The translations under genes and the position numbers were made by a program. Of a stretch of DNA of 64,000 bases, positions 1 to 9,429 are shown piece after piece. The first letter of the stretch is position 1. Each line of letters opens with the position of its first letter. The notes beneath the pieces were generated by a model that was given only the letters and a program-made list of their open reading frames with translations, was not told the DNA's origin and did not search any database. The stretch covers positions 62,001-126,000 of the forward strand of contig JAHEFF010000001.1 in assembly GCA_024640315.1 (NCBI GenBank), given 5' to 3'. Origin of the DNA: Woeseiaceae bacterium (lineage in GTDB: Bacteria > Pseudomonadota > Gammaproteobacteria > Steroidobacterales > Woeseiaceae).

Positions 1-1
1 T

Positions 2-118
2 GAACTGAACAACGAGTTGCAGACCAGCCTGGTCGTCGTGACACACGATCATTCCATTGCCAGGCAAATGGACCGCATTCTCGTTCTCGAGAACGGCCTG
101 CTCAAGAACGCAGACTAG
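2..118 (+). CDS. lolD: LolD-type ABC transporter ATP-binding protein, C-terminal fragment
   Basis: Only the last 38 residues are present; the gene enters from the left edge. The tail reads through a switch-histidine stretch VVVTHDHSIARQMDRIL and ends ENGLLKNAD, as in lipoprotein-releasing ATPases of the LolCDE complex. LolD powers release of outer-membrane lipoproteins from the inner membrane to the carrier LolA, and a LolA gene lies in this window at 42.7 kb. The assignment rests on the H-loop and on the neighbourhood: lolD next to a DUF2062 gene and comEC is the arrangement seen in Pseudomonas. Another ABC ATPase of the same MacB/LolD class cannot be excluded from this fragment. Confidence 0.6.
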   Translation, partial: ELNNELQTSLVVVTHDHSIARQMDRILVLENGLLKNAD

Positions 119-139
119 CGGACTGCTTGCAGCAAGCTG

Positions 140-658
140 TTAGTCCTGGCGCCTTGCTCGCCGTTCTGCCTGGTAATCAGAGATGGACGATCGCCAGAGA
201 AGATCCAGCCCGATATAGCCCAGCAAAGAAAGGATCGCGCCCAGCAGGACACACCCGAGCAGCATCGGCTGCCAGATGTAAGCAAATCTCTCTCCCAGCC
301 ACGCGAATGACATTTCGAATTCGAAGTCCTGTGGCGGCAAGCCCAGGAGCACGCGTCCGACCTCGAAACCAGCGTAGAACATCGGACCCATCGTAACCGG
401 GTTGCACACCCAGACACTCGCTGCTGCGACGGGAATGTTGACTCTCAGCGCAAGCGCCAGGAGAGCGGCGGTCAGCATGTGGGCGGGAAAGGGCAGGTAA
501 GCGACGAACAGACCCAGCGCAAAGGCAGGCACCACGGTGCGGCGGCGGATCCCCCAGAGTTGCGGATCGTGCAGCAGATGATCAAAGGGTTCCAGCCACC
601 ACTTTCCCCGAAGATGTTCGCGTTTCAGGGCAAATTTTCTAAAAAAGCGTCTTGGCAT
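140..658 (-). CDS. DUF2062 family membrane protein
   Basis: 172 residues, a normal length for DUF2062. The conserved segment begins around residue 30 (WGIRRRTVVPAFALGLFVAY) and contains the family-typical PFPAHM and NPVTMGPMF stretches. At least two hydrophobic spans are visible, around residues 45-90 and 130-155, so it is probably an inner-membrane protein. The biochemical role of the family is unknown. The gene converges with the lolD tail (21 bases apart) and is divergent from comEC, with 78 bases between the starts. Family assignment is firm; function is open. Confidence 0.85.
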   Translation of the reverse strand: MPRRFFRKFALKREHLRGKWWLEPFDHLLHDPQLWGIRRRTVVPAFALGLFVAYLPFPAHMLTAALLALALRVNIPVAAASVWVCNPVTMGPMFYAGFEVGRVLLGLPPQDFEFEMSFAWLGERFAYIWQPMLLGCVLLGAILSLLGYIGLDLLWRSSISDYQAERRARRQD

Positions 659-736
659 GTCTGCGTGGAGTCGTTTCCATGGATGGAGCGGAATTCGTGA
701 ACGGCATCATAACGACAAACCGCACGGAAGCGGAAA

Positions 737-3043
737 ATGATGATCAACTGCCTTTGCCTGCTGGCCGGCGCCTATTCCCTCGAGTTGTTTCAGCAGTTGC
801 CTTCGGCGAATGACTTCTTCGCCATTTTCCTCGTCGTGGCCATGCTTGGTTACCGGGCGCGAACATGGGCACCGCTTTCTGCTTTTGCCGGACTTGTCGT
901 TATGGCGCTCGCGGCCCATAGCCAAATAAGCAATCGGCTCGACAGCGATTTGCATGGCGAGCAGCTGATTCTGAATGTGCGAATCGGCGATTTCCCTGAA
1001 CGAAACGGGGATTCGCTGCGGCTTATTGTTCGCCCGCTTGGGCAGCATGCATTGCCGGAAAAAATCCGCCTGACCTGGTTGCGAACTGAGGCGCAGCCAA
1101 AAATTGGCGAGGTGTGGCACCTGAGCGTTCGACTCCGGCGTCCGCGAGGATATGCGAATCCAGGTGGTTTCGACTACGAGGGCTGGTTGTTCCGGCAACG
1201 AATTGGGGCAACGGGATACGTCGTCGCGGAAGAGCACAACTACCAGCTAAAAGGAGAATCGGGTGCAAGAATCAATCGTTTGCGCCATCAGGTTGTAGAA
1301 AGGATTTCCGCTATCGTCCCCCGGGATGACGCAGGGGCTGTCCTGATGGCGATTGCCGTAGGTGCTCGTCACGCGATCAGCAGAGAACAATGGGACTTGT
1401 ATGCCGCAACCGGCACCAGCCACCTGATGGCGATTTCGGGTTTGCATATCGGTCTGGCGGGAGGTGGCGCATATCTGATTTGCTGGGCGATTTTCGCACC
1501 GTTCTTCAAACGCAGGAATCTTCGGGACACAGCCATAGTTGGCGCGATTATCGCGGCAGGTGCCTATGCAACGGTATCGGGATTTGCAGTGCCGGCACAA
1601 CGCGCGATGTTGATGGCAATCATTGCAGGTTTTGCCCTCATATTTCGACGTAAAGTTGCGCCGTCCGAACTACTCGGCATAACGGCAACCCTGGTCTTCC
1701 TCGCCGAACCGCTGGCCATTCTTGCACCGGGTTTCAAGCTGTCTTTTGCGGCGGTCGCCATTCTGTTCTTTGTCGCCAGGCAACACGTCAGCATCGATGG
1801 CAACCATTTTCAGCGCCTCCCCTGCATAGTGCTGACTAACGGCAAGCGCCTGCTGCTCTTGCAGCTGGCATTGCTCACCGGCCTGTTTCCGCTGTCGGTA
1901 ATGGTTTTCGAACGATTTACGCTGGTCGCGCCGGCAGCCAACCTGGTGGTAATGCCCGTATTCAATTTCGTCACCGTGCCGCTGTCACTCGCGGGCATGG
2001 CGCTGGATGGTCCTCTCCAACCGGCTGGCGACAGGCTATTCATCTGTGCATACCAGAGCATCCGGCTGGTCCTGTGGATTGTGACGAAGTTCAGTGAGCC
2101 GGGTTTTCTCAGTTTTCCAGCTGTGCATTCACCCAGCGCAATCAGCGCGATTTTGCCCGCACTTTACCTGCTTGCACCGGCTGGCTGGCCCGGGCGAAGA
2201 TTTGCGCTGATCGCGATGATCACAGTGACCAGTTACCGACCTCTTCAGCCACCGGAAGGGTGTCTTGATTTTCACGCGCTGGATGTCGGGCAGGGACTTG
2301 CAGTGGTTGTTCAGTCGCAATCTCATGCGATGTTGTTCGATACCGGGCCTTCTTTTCAGGGAGGCAGCAACACCGCGGAGCTCGTCATCCTCCCATTTCT
2401 TACGCATCTTGGCATTAGTCGGCTCGACCGCGTCATTGTCAGTCATGCGGATCTGGACCATTCCGGCGGTATCAGGTCGATTATTGAAAATACCGAAGTT
2501 GGCAAAGTGTTTGTCGGTGAATTGCTGTCGGATCTCGGACTGGCGCAGCGGCAGTGCTTATCCGGCGACAGGTGGAATTGGGACGGTATCGGGTTCACGG
2601 TGCTCCATCCGCGTCGGGATGCTCGCTGGGCCGGCAATAACTCGTCCTGCGTGCTGGAGATAAACGTCGGAAACCAGTACCTGTTGCTGGCAGGCGATAT
2701 CGAATCGCCGATTGAAAAGCTGTTGGTACACCAGGCCGCACTAAGACGAAGCCAGGTGGTTTTTGTGCCGCACCATGGCAGCAGGACCTCCTCCAGCGCA
2801 GAATTCGTATTGGCGACGCGACCAGACCTTGCCGTCGTTTCGGCGGGATACGGCAATCGCTGGGGTTTCCCGAAGGACGATGTGGTTCGCCGATGGCAGG
2901 GCATCGGCGCCACTGTCCTCAGTACAGCGACATCGGGTGCCATCAGCCAGCGATTCTGCCGGAATAAAGCGGGCGGGCCGTTCCGAGAAGAAAGGACCAG
3001 GGCCGCCAGATACTGGCATGAGAAGCCACTGGAAAGACCCTGA
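737..3043 (+). CDS. comEC: ComEC/Rec2 family DNA internalisation protein
   Basis: 768 residues, close to the usual length. ComEC forms the inner-membrane channel that takes up single-stranded DNA during natural transformation. The order is as expected: an N-terminal DUF4131-type region, a central polytopic Competence domain (about residues 200-480, with AISGLHIGLAGGG), and a C-terminal metallo-beta-lactamase domain starting DVGQGLAVVV near residue 515. The metal motif SHADLDHSGG lies near residue 568 and a later PHHGSRTS is also intact. ComEC is also retained in species not known to be transformable, so activity is not implied. It is the first gene of the comEC-exbBD-msbA-lpxK-kdsB run. In E. 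coli the homologue ycaI also precedes msbA-lpxK. Confidence 0.93.
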   Translation: MMINCLCLLAGAYSLELFQQLPSANDFFAIFLVVAMLGYRARTWAPLSAFAGLVVMALAAHSQISNRLDSDLHGEQLILNVRIGDFPERNGDSLRLIVRPLGQHALPEKIRLTWLRTEAQPKIGEVWHLSVRLRRPRGYANPGGFDYEGWLFRQRIGATGYVVAEEHNYQLKGESGARINRLRHQVVERISAIVPRDDAGAVLMAIAVGARHAISREQWDLYAATGTSHLMAISGLHIGLAGGGAYLICWAIFAPFFKRRNLRDTAIVGAIIAAGAYATVSGFAVPAQRAMLMAIIAGFALIFRRKVAPSELLGITATLVFLAEPLAILAPGFKLSFAAVAILFFVARQHVSIDGNHFQRLPCIVLTNGKRLLLLQLALLTGLFPLSVMVFERFTLVAPAANLVVMPVFNFVTVPLSLAGMALDGPLQPAGDRLFICAYQSIRLVLWIVTKFSEPGFLSFPAVHSPSAISAILPALYLLAPAGWPGRRFALIAMITVTSYRPLQPPEGCLDFHALDVGQGLAVVVQSQSHAMLFDTGPSFQGGSNTAELVILPFLTHLGISRLDRVIVSHADLDHSGGIRSIIENTEVGKVFVGELLSDLGLAQRQCLSGDRWNWDGIGFTVLHPRRDARWAGNNSSCVLEINVGNQYLLLAGDIESPIEKLLVHQAALRRSQVVFVPHHGSRTSSSAEFVLATRPDLAVVSAGYGNRWGFPKDDVVRRWQGIGATVLSTATSGAISQRFCRNKAGGPFREERTRAARYWHEKPLERP

Positions 3044-3073
3044 TTGCAGAATTTTCCGGCCGGTCACTGTATA
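3044..3073 (+). promoter_or_regulatory. possible sigma70-type promoter before exbB
   Basis: TTGCAG (3044-3049) and TGTATA (3068-3073) are separated by 18 bases, directly after the comEC stop and about 27 bases before the exbB start. This could be an internal promoter that lets exbBD-msbA-lpxK-kdsB be expressed independently of comEC. The matches are moderate and the call is tentative. Confidence 0.35.
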
Positions 3074-3099
3074 TTCCTTTTTTCGCTTGAGGTGCTTTT

Positions 3100-3753
3100 A
3101 TGGTTGATATTGTCCAAGCTGGCGGCTGGTTGATGGCGCCGATTATCCTCTGCGCGATTATCGCCATGGGGATCGTTCTCGAACGCTACTGGACGTTACA
3201 GGCCAAGCGCGTGATTCCGGAAGACCTGACCAGCAAAGTCTGGGCATGGGTCAAGAGGGATGCCCTGGACCAGAGTCAGATCCAGACACTTCATCAGGGG
3301 TCAGCATTGGGCCAGATCCTGGCTGCGGGATTGATTAACAGGGACCGCGAACGGGCGGTGATGAAGGACAGTATCGAGGATACGGGTCGTCATGTCGTGC
3401 ACGAACTGGAACGTTACCTGGATACGCTCGGTACGATTGCCGCCATAACACCTTTGCTTGGCCTGCTGGGTACGGTGATCGGCATGGTCAAGGTGTTTAC
3501 GGCCATTACCACGCATGGTGTCGGCAATCCCACGGTACTGGCGGGTGGCATCGCGGAAGCTTTGATTACGACCGCGGCCGGTCTGACTGTCGCCATTCCG
3601 GCATTGATCGGTCACCGATATTTTCGCAATCGCATCGACGGGCTTGTCGTCGACATGGAAAAAGAAGCCATCAAACTGGTTGAAGCATTGCACCGCCGTC
3701 AGGAGGCGGAACCCAAGCCCGCTAAAAGTAAAAAGGCCGGCAAGAAGAAATGA
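3100..3753 (+). CDS. exbB: MotA/TolQ/ExbB proton channel family protein
   Basis: 217 residues with three hydrophobic spans, near residues 8-28, 105-130 and 150-175. The conserved channel segment ITPLLGLLGTVIGMVKVF and the later GIAEALITTAAGLTVAIPAL are typical of ExbB/TolQ. Paired with ExbD, the protein converts the proton gradient into mechanical energy for an envelope process. A GAGGTG ribosome binding site precedes the ATG. The stop overlaps the exbD start by 4 bases (ATGA), which suggests translational coupling. It sits immediately upstream of msbA-lpxK as in Pseudomonas (PA2983-PA2982), where its partner receptor is not established. It is not clear whether it serves a TonB or another system. 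Confidence 0.9.
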   Translation: MVDIVQAGGWLMAPIILCAIIAMGIVLERYWTLQAKRVIPEDLTSKVWAWVKRDALDQSQIQTLHQGSALGQILAAGLINRDRERAVMKDSIEDTGRHVVHELERYLDTLGTIAAITPLLGLLGTVIGMVKVFTAITTHGVGNPTVLAGGIAEALITTAAGLTVAIPALIGHRYFRNRIDGLVVDMEKEAIKLVEALHRRQEAEPKPAKSKKAGKKK

Positions 3754-4175
3754 GACTCAATCTGCGGGCAAAAACGGAACCCGAAGTGAACATGACATCA
3801 CTGATCGATGTCGTACTGCTACTGCTGATCTTTTTCATGGTTTCAACCAGCTTTGTCAAAGAGTCGCAGATTTCGATTACGCTTCCTGAGGCGGATAGCG
3901 AAGCCGTTGCCGAAGATGTTCCACAGCAACTCGAGATCATGATTACAGAGCAGGGCACGTACCTGGTCAACGGCAGGGAACTCGTCAACAACAGGCCGGA
4001 AACGATCCGGAACGCGCTGCAGAGAGTTTCGGCAGGTGATACTTCGCTACCCCTGACCATCAGCGCTGACGCCAACGCGCGCCATCAACACGTGGTGACG
4101 GCGATGGACGTCGCCGGCCGGCTTGGCTTCACCAGAATCAGCATTGCGACACTCAACGATCCCGCCAACGAATGA
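3750..4175 (+). CDS. exbD: ExbD/TolR family biopolymer transport protein
   Basis: 141 residues. A short cytoplasmic N-terminus (MRLNLRAKTEPEVNMTSLID) leads into a single membrane span (residues 17-35, VVLLLLIFFMVSTSF) and a periplasmic domain. The conserved aspartate of the TM (SLIDVVLLLLIFF) that takes part in proton translocation is present. The gene overlaps exbB by 4 bases and is followed 6 bases later by msbA. It is the partner of the upstream channel protein. Confidence 0.9.
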   Translation: MRLNLRAKTEPEVNMTSLIDVVLLLLIFFMVSTSFVKESQISITLPEADSEAVAEDVPQQLEIMITEQGTYLVNGRELVNNRPETIRNALQRVSAGDTSLPLTISADANARHQHVVTAMDVAGRLGFTRISIATLNDPANE

Positions 4176-4181
4176 CTGTGA

Positions 4182-5945
4182 ATGACTAACCGCCTCGATC
4201 CTCGCGTCAAAGTGGTCTATGGCCGTCTTTGGCGATATGTCATGCCGCACAAGATTATCGGCCTGATTGCGGTTATTGCGATGGCGGCAACGGCCGTTGT
4301 CGAAGCAAGCATGGTATGGCTGGTCGAGCCGCTGATGGACGAGACACTGGTGGCGCACAATCTAGAAACGGCCCGCTGGATGCCCGTCGCATTCGTCATT
4401 ATTTTCATCGGCAGGGGAATTGCCGGCTTCGCGACCGAGTCATCATTGGGCTGGATCGGACGCAGTGTAATCAGCGATCTCCGCCGCGACGTATTCAAAA
4501 AGTTTTTGACGCTGCCCACCAAGTTTATCGAAACCCATTCCACGGGCCCCATGCTGTCACGGATGACCTACAACGTTGAGATGGTTGCTGAGTCCGTCAC
4601 GAACGTTGTGACCGTGATGGTCCGGGATTTGCTGACGGTTATTGCTGCGATGGGCGTCATGATTTACCAGAGCCCGCGGCTATTTGTTTTCGTGATGATT
4701 CTGTTACCTATCATCGCTGTACTTATACAGATTCTGGGCAAGGCATTTCGCCGTTACAGCGGGAGGATTCAGGATTCCGTTGGTGAGGTCACACAGGTGA
4801 CTGACGAGGTGCTTCGCGGAAACCGGGTCGTGAAGATTTTTGGCGGCTACGAATATGAGCTCGAACGACTTGTCAGCGTCGACGAGCGGAATCGCAGGCA
4901 GAATTTGAAACTGATTCGTTCGAGGTCGTTGGGTGTGGCGGTAACCCAGGTGATATTCGGCATCGGCATTGCCGGGGTCATTTACGCGGCTGGTATCGAA
5001 TCCGTCAATGGCGATCTCAGCCCTGGCAGTTTCATGTCGTTTTTCGGCGCCATGATGCTGATGCTGCAGCCGCTTCGGAGAATTACCAACATCAGCGCAA
5101 CGCTACAGCGCGGCATCGCTGCAGGTGACAGTCTGTTTAGCATTATCGACGAACCGGACGAAATCGATTCGGGAGCTCATACCTCCGATAAAGTCCGGGG
5201 ATCCGTAGAATTCCGCAACGTGAGTTTTTCCTACAATGACGGAAACTCGCCAGTGTTGGCTGGCGTGTCATTTAAGGTTGACGCCGGAAAGTCCATTGCG
5301 ATCGTTGGGCACTCCGGCAGCGGAAAATCCACGCTGGTCGGGCTTTTGCCCCGGTTTTATGATGCGGATTCGGGCACGATTCTACTGGATGGGACGTCAG
5401 TCAAGGATTATGAACTGGGCAACCTGCGAGACAACATCAGCCTGGTCAGTCAGGACATCGTGCTGTTCAACGATACGATAGAAAACAATCTCGCCTACGG
5501 GCAATTGCGTCGGCGCAGTCAAGCGGAAATATTGCAGGCGGCGGAGGCCGCGCACATTCTGGATTTTGTGCAGGAGCTTCCGGATGGTTTCGAGACGGTG
5601 GTCGGGGACCGCGGTTTGCTCTTGTCGGGCGGGCAACGGCAGCGTGTCGCCATTGGACGGGCTCTCCTGAAAAATGCACCTGTATTGATTCTGGATGAGG
5701 CGACGTCTTCGCTGGATACGAAATCTGAAAGGCGTATTCAGGACGCTCTTGAAAAATTGATGAAGGATCGAACAACGCTTGTCATCGCGCATCGACTTTC
5801 TACGGTTGAAAATGTAGATCAAATCATCGTGCTGGATCGCGGTTGCATCGTAGAATCCGGATCGCACAAGGAATTACTGGCTGCGGATGGGCACTATGCT
5901 GCGTTGTATCGTATGCAATTCTCTGACGAAACGTCGGACGACTGA
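4182..5945 (+). CDS. msbA: lipid A export ABC transporter, permease/ATPase
   Basis: 587 residues, the normal MsbA half-transporter size. An N-terminal six-span permease (about residues 15-310) is fused to an ATPase domain. Walker A GHSGSGKST is near residue 375, the signature LLSGGQRQR near 480, and Walker B VLILDEATSSLD near 500, with a following switch histidine (VIAHRLSTV). MsbA flips lipid A-core across the inner membrane. The direct neighbours lpxK and kdsB, also in lipid A/Kdo synthesis, support MsbA over other exporters. The ATG lies 6 bases after the exbD stop; no strong ribosome binding site is visible, which fits coupling. Confidence 0.93.
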   Translation: MTNRLDPRVKVVYGRLWRYVMPHKIIGLIAVIAMAATAVVEASMVWLVEPLMDETLVAHNLETARWMPVAFVIIFIGRGIAGFATESSLGWIGRSVISDLRRDVFKKFLTLPTKFIETHSTGPMLSRMTYNVEMVAESVTNVVTVMVRDLLTVIAAMGVMIYQSPRLFVFVMILLPIIAVLIQILGKAFRRYSGRIQDSVGEVTQVTDEVLRGNRVVKIFGGYEYELERLVSVDERNRRQNLKLIRSRSLGVAVTQVIFGIGIAGVIYAAGIESVNGDLSPGSFMSFFGAMMLMLQPLRRITNISATLQRGIAAGDSLFSIIDEPDEIDSGAHTSDKVRGSVEFRNVSFSYNDGNSPVLAGVSFKVDAGKSIAIVGHSGSGKSTLVGLLPRFYDADSGTILLDGTSVKDYELGNLRDNISLVSQDIVLFNDTIENNLAYGQLRRRSQAEILQAAEAAHILDFVQELPDGFETVVGDRGLLLSGGQRQRVAIGRALLKNAPVLILDEATSSLDTKSERRIQDALEKLMKDRTTLVIAHRLSTVENVDQIIVLDRGCIVESGSHKELLAADGHYAALYRMQFSDETSDD

Positions 5946-5962
5946 TATCAAAACCAATTAAA

Positions 5963-7006
5963 TTGAACCATTCGGACGACAACTGGGTGGAAAAAATCTG
6001 GTATGGCAGTTCGCCGGTCTTCTGGCTGCTATTGCCGTTGACCTTGCTGTTCGCAATCGCCGTTGCCGCTCGAAGACTGGCCTATGCACGAGGACTGAAG
6101 AAGGTTCAGGCTGTTGACGTTCCAGTCATCGTGGTGGGCAACATTTCCGTTGGCGGCACCGGCAAAACACCAGTCACCATCTGGTTGGCGAAAGCGCTGG
6201 CAACCAGCGGGCGGAGGCCGGGAATCATCAGTCGTGGTTATCGCGGTAACGTGGGATTGCAGCCGTTGCAGGCAACGGCCGAAAGCGATCCGGCAAAAGT
6301 TGGCGACGAGGCGATTCTGCTCGCCGCCCAATGCGACTGTCCGGTCGTTGTCCATCCGGATCGTGTCGCGGCCGCAAGAAAGGCCATCGAACTGGGCGCC
6401 GATATCGTGATATCCGATGATGGTCTGCAACACTATCGGCTCGGGCGAGATTTCGAAATTGCCGTGGTCGACGGATACCGGGGCTTCGGTAACGGCAGGC
6501 TGCTGCCTGCAGGTCCACTAAGAGAGCCCATCTCGCGACTCAAATCGGTAGACAAGATCGTCATTCACCGGCATCCGGAGATTGAAAACGGCATTCTCCG
6601 GAGATCCTATGATCGGCGCCCGCTGAGTTTCGTGCTGCGGGCAAGGGGAATTTCCAGGCTCGACGATTCGGAGCTAAGGCCGATCGACGAATTTGCCGGC
6701 AGCACGGTTCACGCTGTCGCCGGGATCGGTCATCCGGAGCGATTTTTCCGTATGCTGGAGTCGCACGGCATAAAGGTTCATCGTCACCCATTGCCAGACC
6801 ACGCGGAGATCACCGCTGACGATATCGTCTTCGATGACGACCTTGAGATTCTGATGACCGAAAAAGATGCGGTAAAATGCCACTGGCTCGATGTGAGCAA
6901 ATGTTGGTATGTACCGGTAGAAGTTGAATTCGAGGGCGCTGACGCGGATATATTGCTGGATATGGTACTCGCCATTAAAAAAGACAAGGACCGCTGGACG
7001 TCATGA
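5963..7006 (+). CDS. lpxK: tetraacyldisaccharide 4'-kinase
   Basis: LpxK phosphorylates the 4' position of the lipid A disaccharide at the inner membrane. The P-loop VGNISVGGTGKTPV is near residue 55, and family blocks SDDGLQHYRL, GNGRLLPAGPLREP and MTEKDAVKC are all intact. The frame opens at a TTG (347 residues) without a convincing ribosome binding site. A GTG at 5987 would give a 339-residue protein starting VEKIWYGSSP, which aligns better with the E. coli N-terminus, so the exact start is uncertain. The stop overlaps the kdsB ATG by 4 bases. Confidence 0.93.
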   Translation: MNHSDDNWVEKIWYGSSPVFWLLLPLTLLFAIAVAARRLAYARGLKKVQAVDVPVIVVGNISVGGTGKTPVTIWLAKALATSGRRPGIISRGYRGNVGLQPLQATAESDPAKVGDEAILLAAQCDCPVVVHPDRVAAARKAIELGADIVISDDGLQHYRLGRDFEIAVVDGYRGFGNGRLLPAGPLREPISRLKSVDKIVIHRHPEIENGILRRSYDRRPLSFVLRARGISRLDDSELRPIDEFAGSTVHAVAGIGHPERFFRMLESHGIKVHRHPLPDHAEITADDIVFDDDLEILMTEKDAVKCHWLDVSKCWYVPVEVEFEGADADILLDMVLAIKKDKDRWTS

Positions 7007-7755
7007 CGGAATTCGTTATTGTCATTCCGGCTCGCTACGCTTCCGAGCGATTACCCGGCAAACCGCTTCGCGATATTGCCGGCAAGCCCATGCTTCAGCA
7101 CGTATTCGAGCGTGGCTCGGAAAGTGATGCGTCTGACGTCGTAATCGCAACCGATGACCATCGAATCGCTGCAGCAGCCGAATCGTTTGCCGCGCAATGT
7201 TGCATGACATCAAGCGAGCACAAGTCGGGGACGGACCGACTGGCCGAGGTCGCTCGCGAAAAATCCTGGGCCGATGACATGATCATCGTCAATTTGCAGG
7301 GTGACGAACCATTGATGCCGCCAGGGTTGATCAATCAATGCGCTGCGTTGCTCAATGACGACAGGGCTGACATCGCAACGCTCGCATCGCCAATTCAATC
7401 TCAGGCGGATTTCGAGAACCCGAATGTCGTGAAAGCGGTGACGGATGTGGACGGCTTCGCGCTTTACTTCAGTCGTGCAACTATTCCGTACCCGCGATCA
7501 GGGGGTAGTCGGAAACTGGCTTTCACTACCGCACTACATCATCACGGCATCTATGCTTATCGAAATGCGGTTTTGCAGAAGTTCGTCGCTGCGGAACAGG
7601 CTGCTCTCGAAGTTTGTGAGCAGCTCGAACAGCTTCGCGCATTGAGTCTTGGTATGAAGATCAAGGTCGGCATCCCTTCGACACGCCCCGGTCCCGGCGT
7701 AGATACTGAAGAAGACCTTGCTGAAGCCGTACGGTTGCTGAACCGAGTCAGTTGA
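7003..7755 (+). CDS. kdsB: 3-deoxy-manno-octulosonate cytidylyltransferase
   Basis: 250 residues, full length. KdsB activates Kdo as CMP-Kdo for transfer to lipid A. The nucleotide-binding N-terminus VIPARYASERLPGKPL, the NLQGDEPLMP metal-binding segment, and PYPRSGG are all present. It is translationally coupled to lpxK (ATGA overlap) and ends the envelope operon. Its 3' end overlaps the 3' end of the convergent peroxidase gene by 8 bases, leaving no room for a separate terminator. Confidence 0.95.
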   Translation: MTEFVIVIPARYASERLPGKPLRDIAGKPMLQHVFERGSESDASDVVIATDDHRIAAAAESFAAQCCMTSSEHKSGTDRLAEVAREKSWADDMIIVNLQGDEPLMPPGLINQCAALLNDDRADIATLASPIQSQADFENPNVVKAVTDVDGFALYFSRATIPYPRSGGSRKLAFTTALHHHGIYAYRNAVLQKFVAAEQAALEVCEQLEQLRALSLGMKIKVGIPSTRPGPGVDTEEDLAEAVRLLNRVS

Positions 7756-9034
7756 CCGGCGCAGTAAGCCATTCGAGCTCGGTTGCAAGCGGCGCATCCA
7801 GTGAACCAAGAAAGGCCTCCAGCCATTTCAGTTCCCGACGACTTAGGCCAAGGGGCTTTTCAACTTCGTTGTGACCAATCATTGCAAGCGGTGCGCGATT
7901 GTACAGATCCAGAACACTTGCAAGCGTATCGTGCTGGCCTTTGTGCGAGTAGGGCGCCGTCCCCCCCAGGTTTCTGAGCGATGGCGTCCTTGTTGCGGCG
8001 ATCAGTTCGATGCCGGTTCGGACGTAGGTGAGTTCGGGGCAGTTGCGATCCGGGTCGTCACTGTATTCGCCAAGGCAATTGAAGGGATCATTTCTAACCA
8101 GTCGAACGCCATCGATGCGCCCGCGGTCCGGCAGGTCACCGGGGAATGTCAGAACGCCGGTGTTATGAAATTCGTTATTGGTGAACAGCGGTCCGTTATG
8201 GCATTCGGTACATCGCGCTTCTCCGATAAAGAGCTGTAGCCCCAGGATTTCTTCGTTGCTCAGGATGCCTTCGGCTGTGGTTTGATTGCCGCTCAATACG
8301 GCACGCACATAGGCATCGAATCGCGAGGGTCCTGGCAGAATCAGACGTTCATAGGCAGCGATCGCTTTGCCAAGATTCGCGAATGCGATATTTACGCTGT
8401 GTTGGTCTGCAGCTGTCATTTCTTGCCAGGCGGCGCGTAACGCCGGATCAGCAACGGGCGCTGCGGCATCAGGAAATCGGCGACGGTCGCTGAAGTCGGG
8501 CAGGGAACCAAAAAGCAACTCATAGAAGTGCCGGTATGCAGGATCGTCGCCGATGAGGCGAACGAATTGCATGCGGTTGCCTCCGTGTTCGGCAGGATCT
8601 TCAAGCGGCGACAACGCTTGCGCCCACTGGCTGTCTCTGCGCCCATCCCAGTAAAGCCATGGGCTGTAGGCAGTGCCGACAATACTTCGCGAATTTCTTC
8701 CCGACAAACCAATGCCGCGACCCTTCGGCAGGCCGTCGCTGAAGCGTCGTTCGGCTTGATGACAGGTGGCGCAGGACACGGAGCCATTCGCGCTCAGCCG
8801 GGTATCAAAGAAGAGCCTGTGACCAAAACGTGCGGCAGTTTCGCTGTCGGCGACGGCGTTGGATGGGTCCGGCGGTAACGGCGGCAGATTGTCGATGGAC
8901 AGGGATTGCAGTATCGCCAGGTCTGTTGCTGTCCACGTCGAGGGTGAACGGGGACCGTACAACCACCAGCCAGCGGCAAGCAAAACAACCATGACTACCA
9001 GTGCGCCGGTATTTCTGGAAGTTATTGACGTCAT
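7748..9034 (-). CDS. exported di-heme cytochrome c peroxidase (MauG/MbnH/CcpA superfamily)
   Basis: 428 residues with an N-terminal hydrophobic segment (residues 9-26) that acts as signal or anchor. Two c-type heme motifs are visible: CATCH near residue 92 and CTECH near residue 276. The superfamily block WDGRRDSQWAQALSPLEDP lies between them. Such proteins reduce peroxide or, in the MauG and MbnH branches, oxidise residues in a partner protein. The start overlaps the upstream small-protein gene by 4 bases, so it is the last gene of a three-gene operon with two exported partners. Which branch it belongs to is undecided. No classical bacterial CcpA partner, such as a nearby cytochrome c, is encoded here. 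Confidence 0.88.
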   Translation of the reverse strand: MTSITSRNTGALVVMVVLLAAGWWLYGPRSPSTWTATDLAILQSLSIDNLPPLPPDPSNAVADSETAARFGHRLFFDTRLSANGSVSCATCHQAERRFSDGLPKGRGIGLSGRNSRSIVGTAYSPWLYWDGRRDSQWAQALSPLEDPAEHGGNRMQFVRLIGDDPAYRHFYELLFGSLPDFSDRRRFPDAAAPVADPALRAAWQEMTAADQHSVNIAFANLGKAIAAYERLILPGPSRFDAYVRAVLSGNQTTAEGILSNEEILGLQLFIGEARCTECHNGPLFTNNEFHNTGVLTFPGDLPDRGRIDGVRLVRNDPFNCLGEYSDDPDRNCPELTYVRTGIELIAATRTPSLRNLGGTAPYSHKGQHDTLASVLDLYNRAPLAMIGHNEVEKPLGLSRRELKWLEAFLGSLDAPLATELEWLTAPVN

Positions 9035-9429
9035 AAGTCAAGCGGCACGATGACTGTGTCGCGTTTGCCGTCGACATCAATGGTGACAAGCAGCTCCCAG
9101 TAGCCGTTCATGTGAAAACGAACACCCTCGAGCCGGTAGTCGCCATTACCGATTTCGGTGGTCATTTTCGGATCGGTGGGTAGTCCGTGATTGTGCAGGG
9201 GCATGCCACCGGTGACTGAAATCTCAGCGCCGAGCAGCGGTTCACCAGCGGGTGACTCGATATGAACGACCCAGCTGTGAATTCGATTGATCTCGATGGG
9301 TTGCAGTTCGCTCTTGTAGCTGATTCGGTAGTAACCAGATCGTGTCAGCCAGCTATCGTCCTCGGCCGAAGCGGCGAGCGGGAGCAGCAAGAAAACCCAT
9401 GCGGTTTGCAGCAGAAATGTCCTAGCCAT
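9031..9429 (-). CDS. exported YtkA/FixH-like small protein
   Basis: 132 residues with a clear signal peptide (cleavage after about residue 22, LPLAASA-ED). The body resembles a YtkA-like immunoglobulin-type domain: a GGMPLHNHGLPTDP segment is followed by GDYRLEGVRFHMNGYWELLV. These His/Met-containing stretches could bind metal, but that is inference. It is sandwiched between the di-heme peroxidase (4-base overlap) and the 211-residue protein (8-base overlap), so the three are almost certainly co-translated. Exact function is unknown. Confidence 0.7.
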   Translation of the reverse strand: MARTFLLQTAWVFLLLPLAASAEDDSWLTRSGYYRISYKSELQPIEINRIHSWVVHIESPAGEPLLGAEISVTGGMPLHNHGLPTDPKMTTEIGNGDYRLEGVRFHMNGYWELLVTIDVDGKRDTVIVPLDL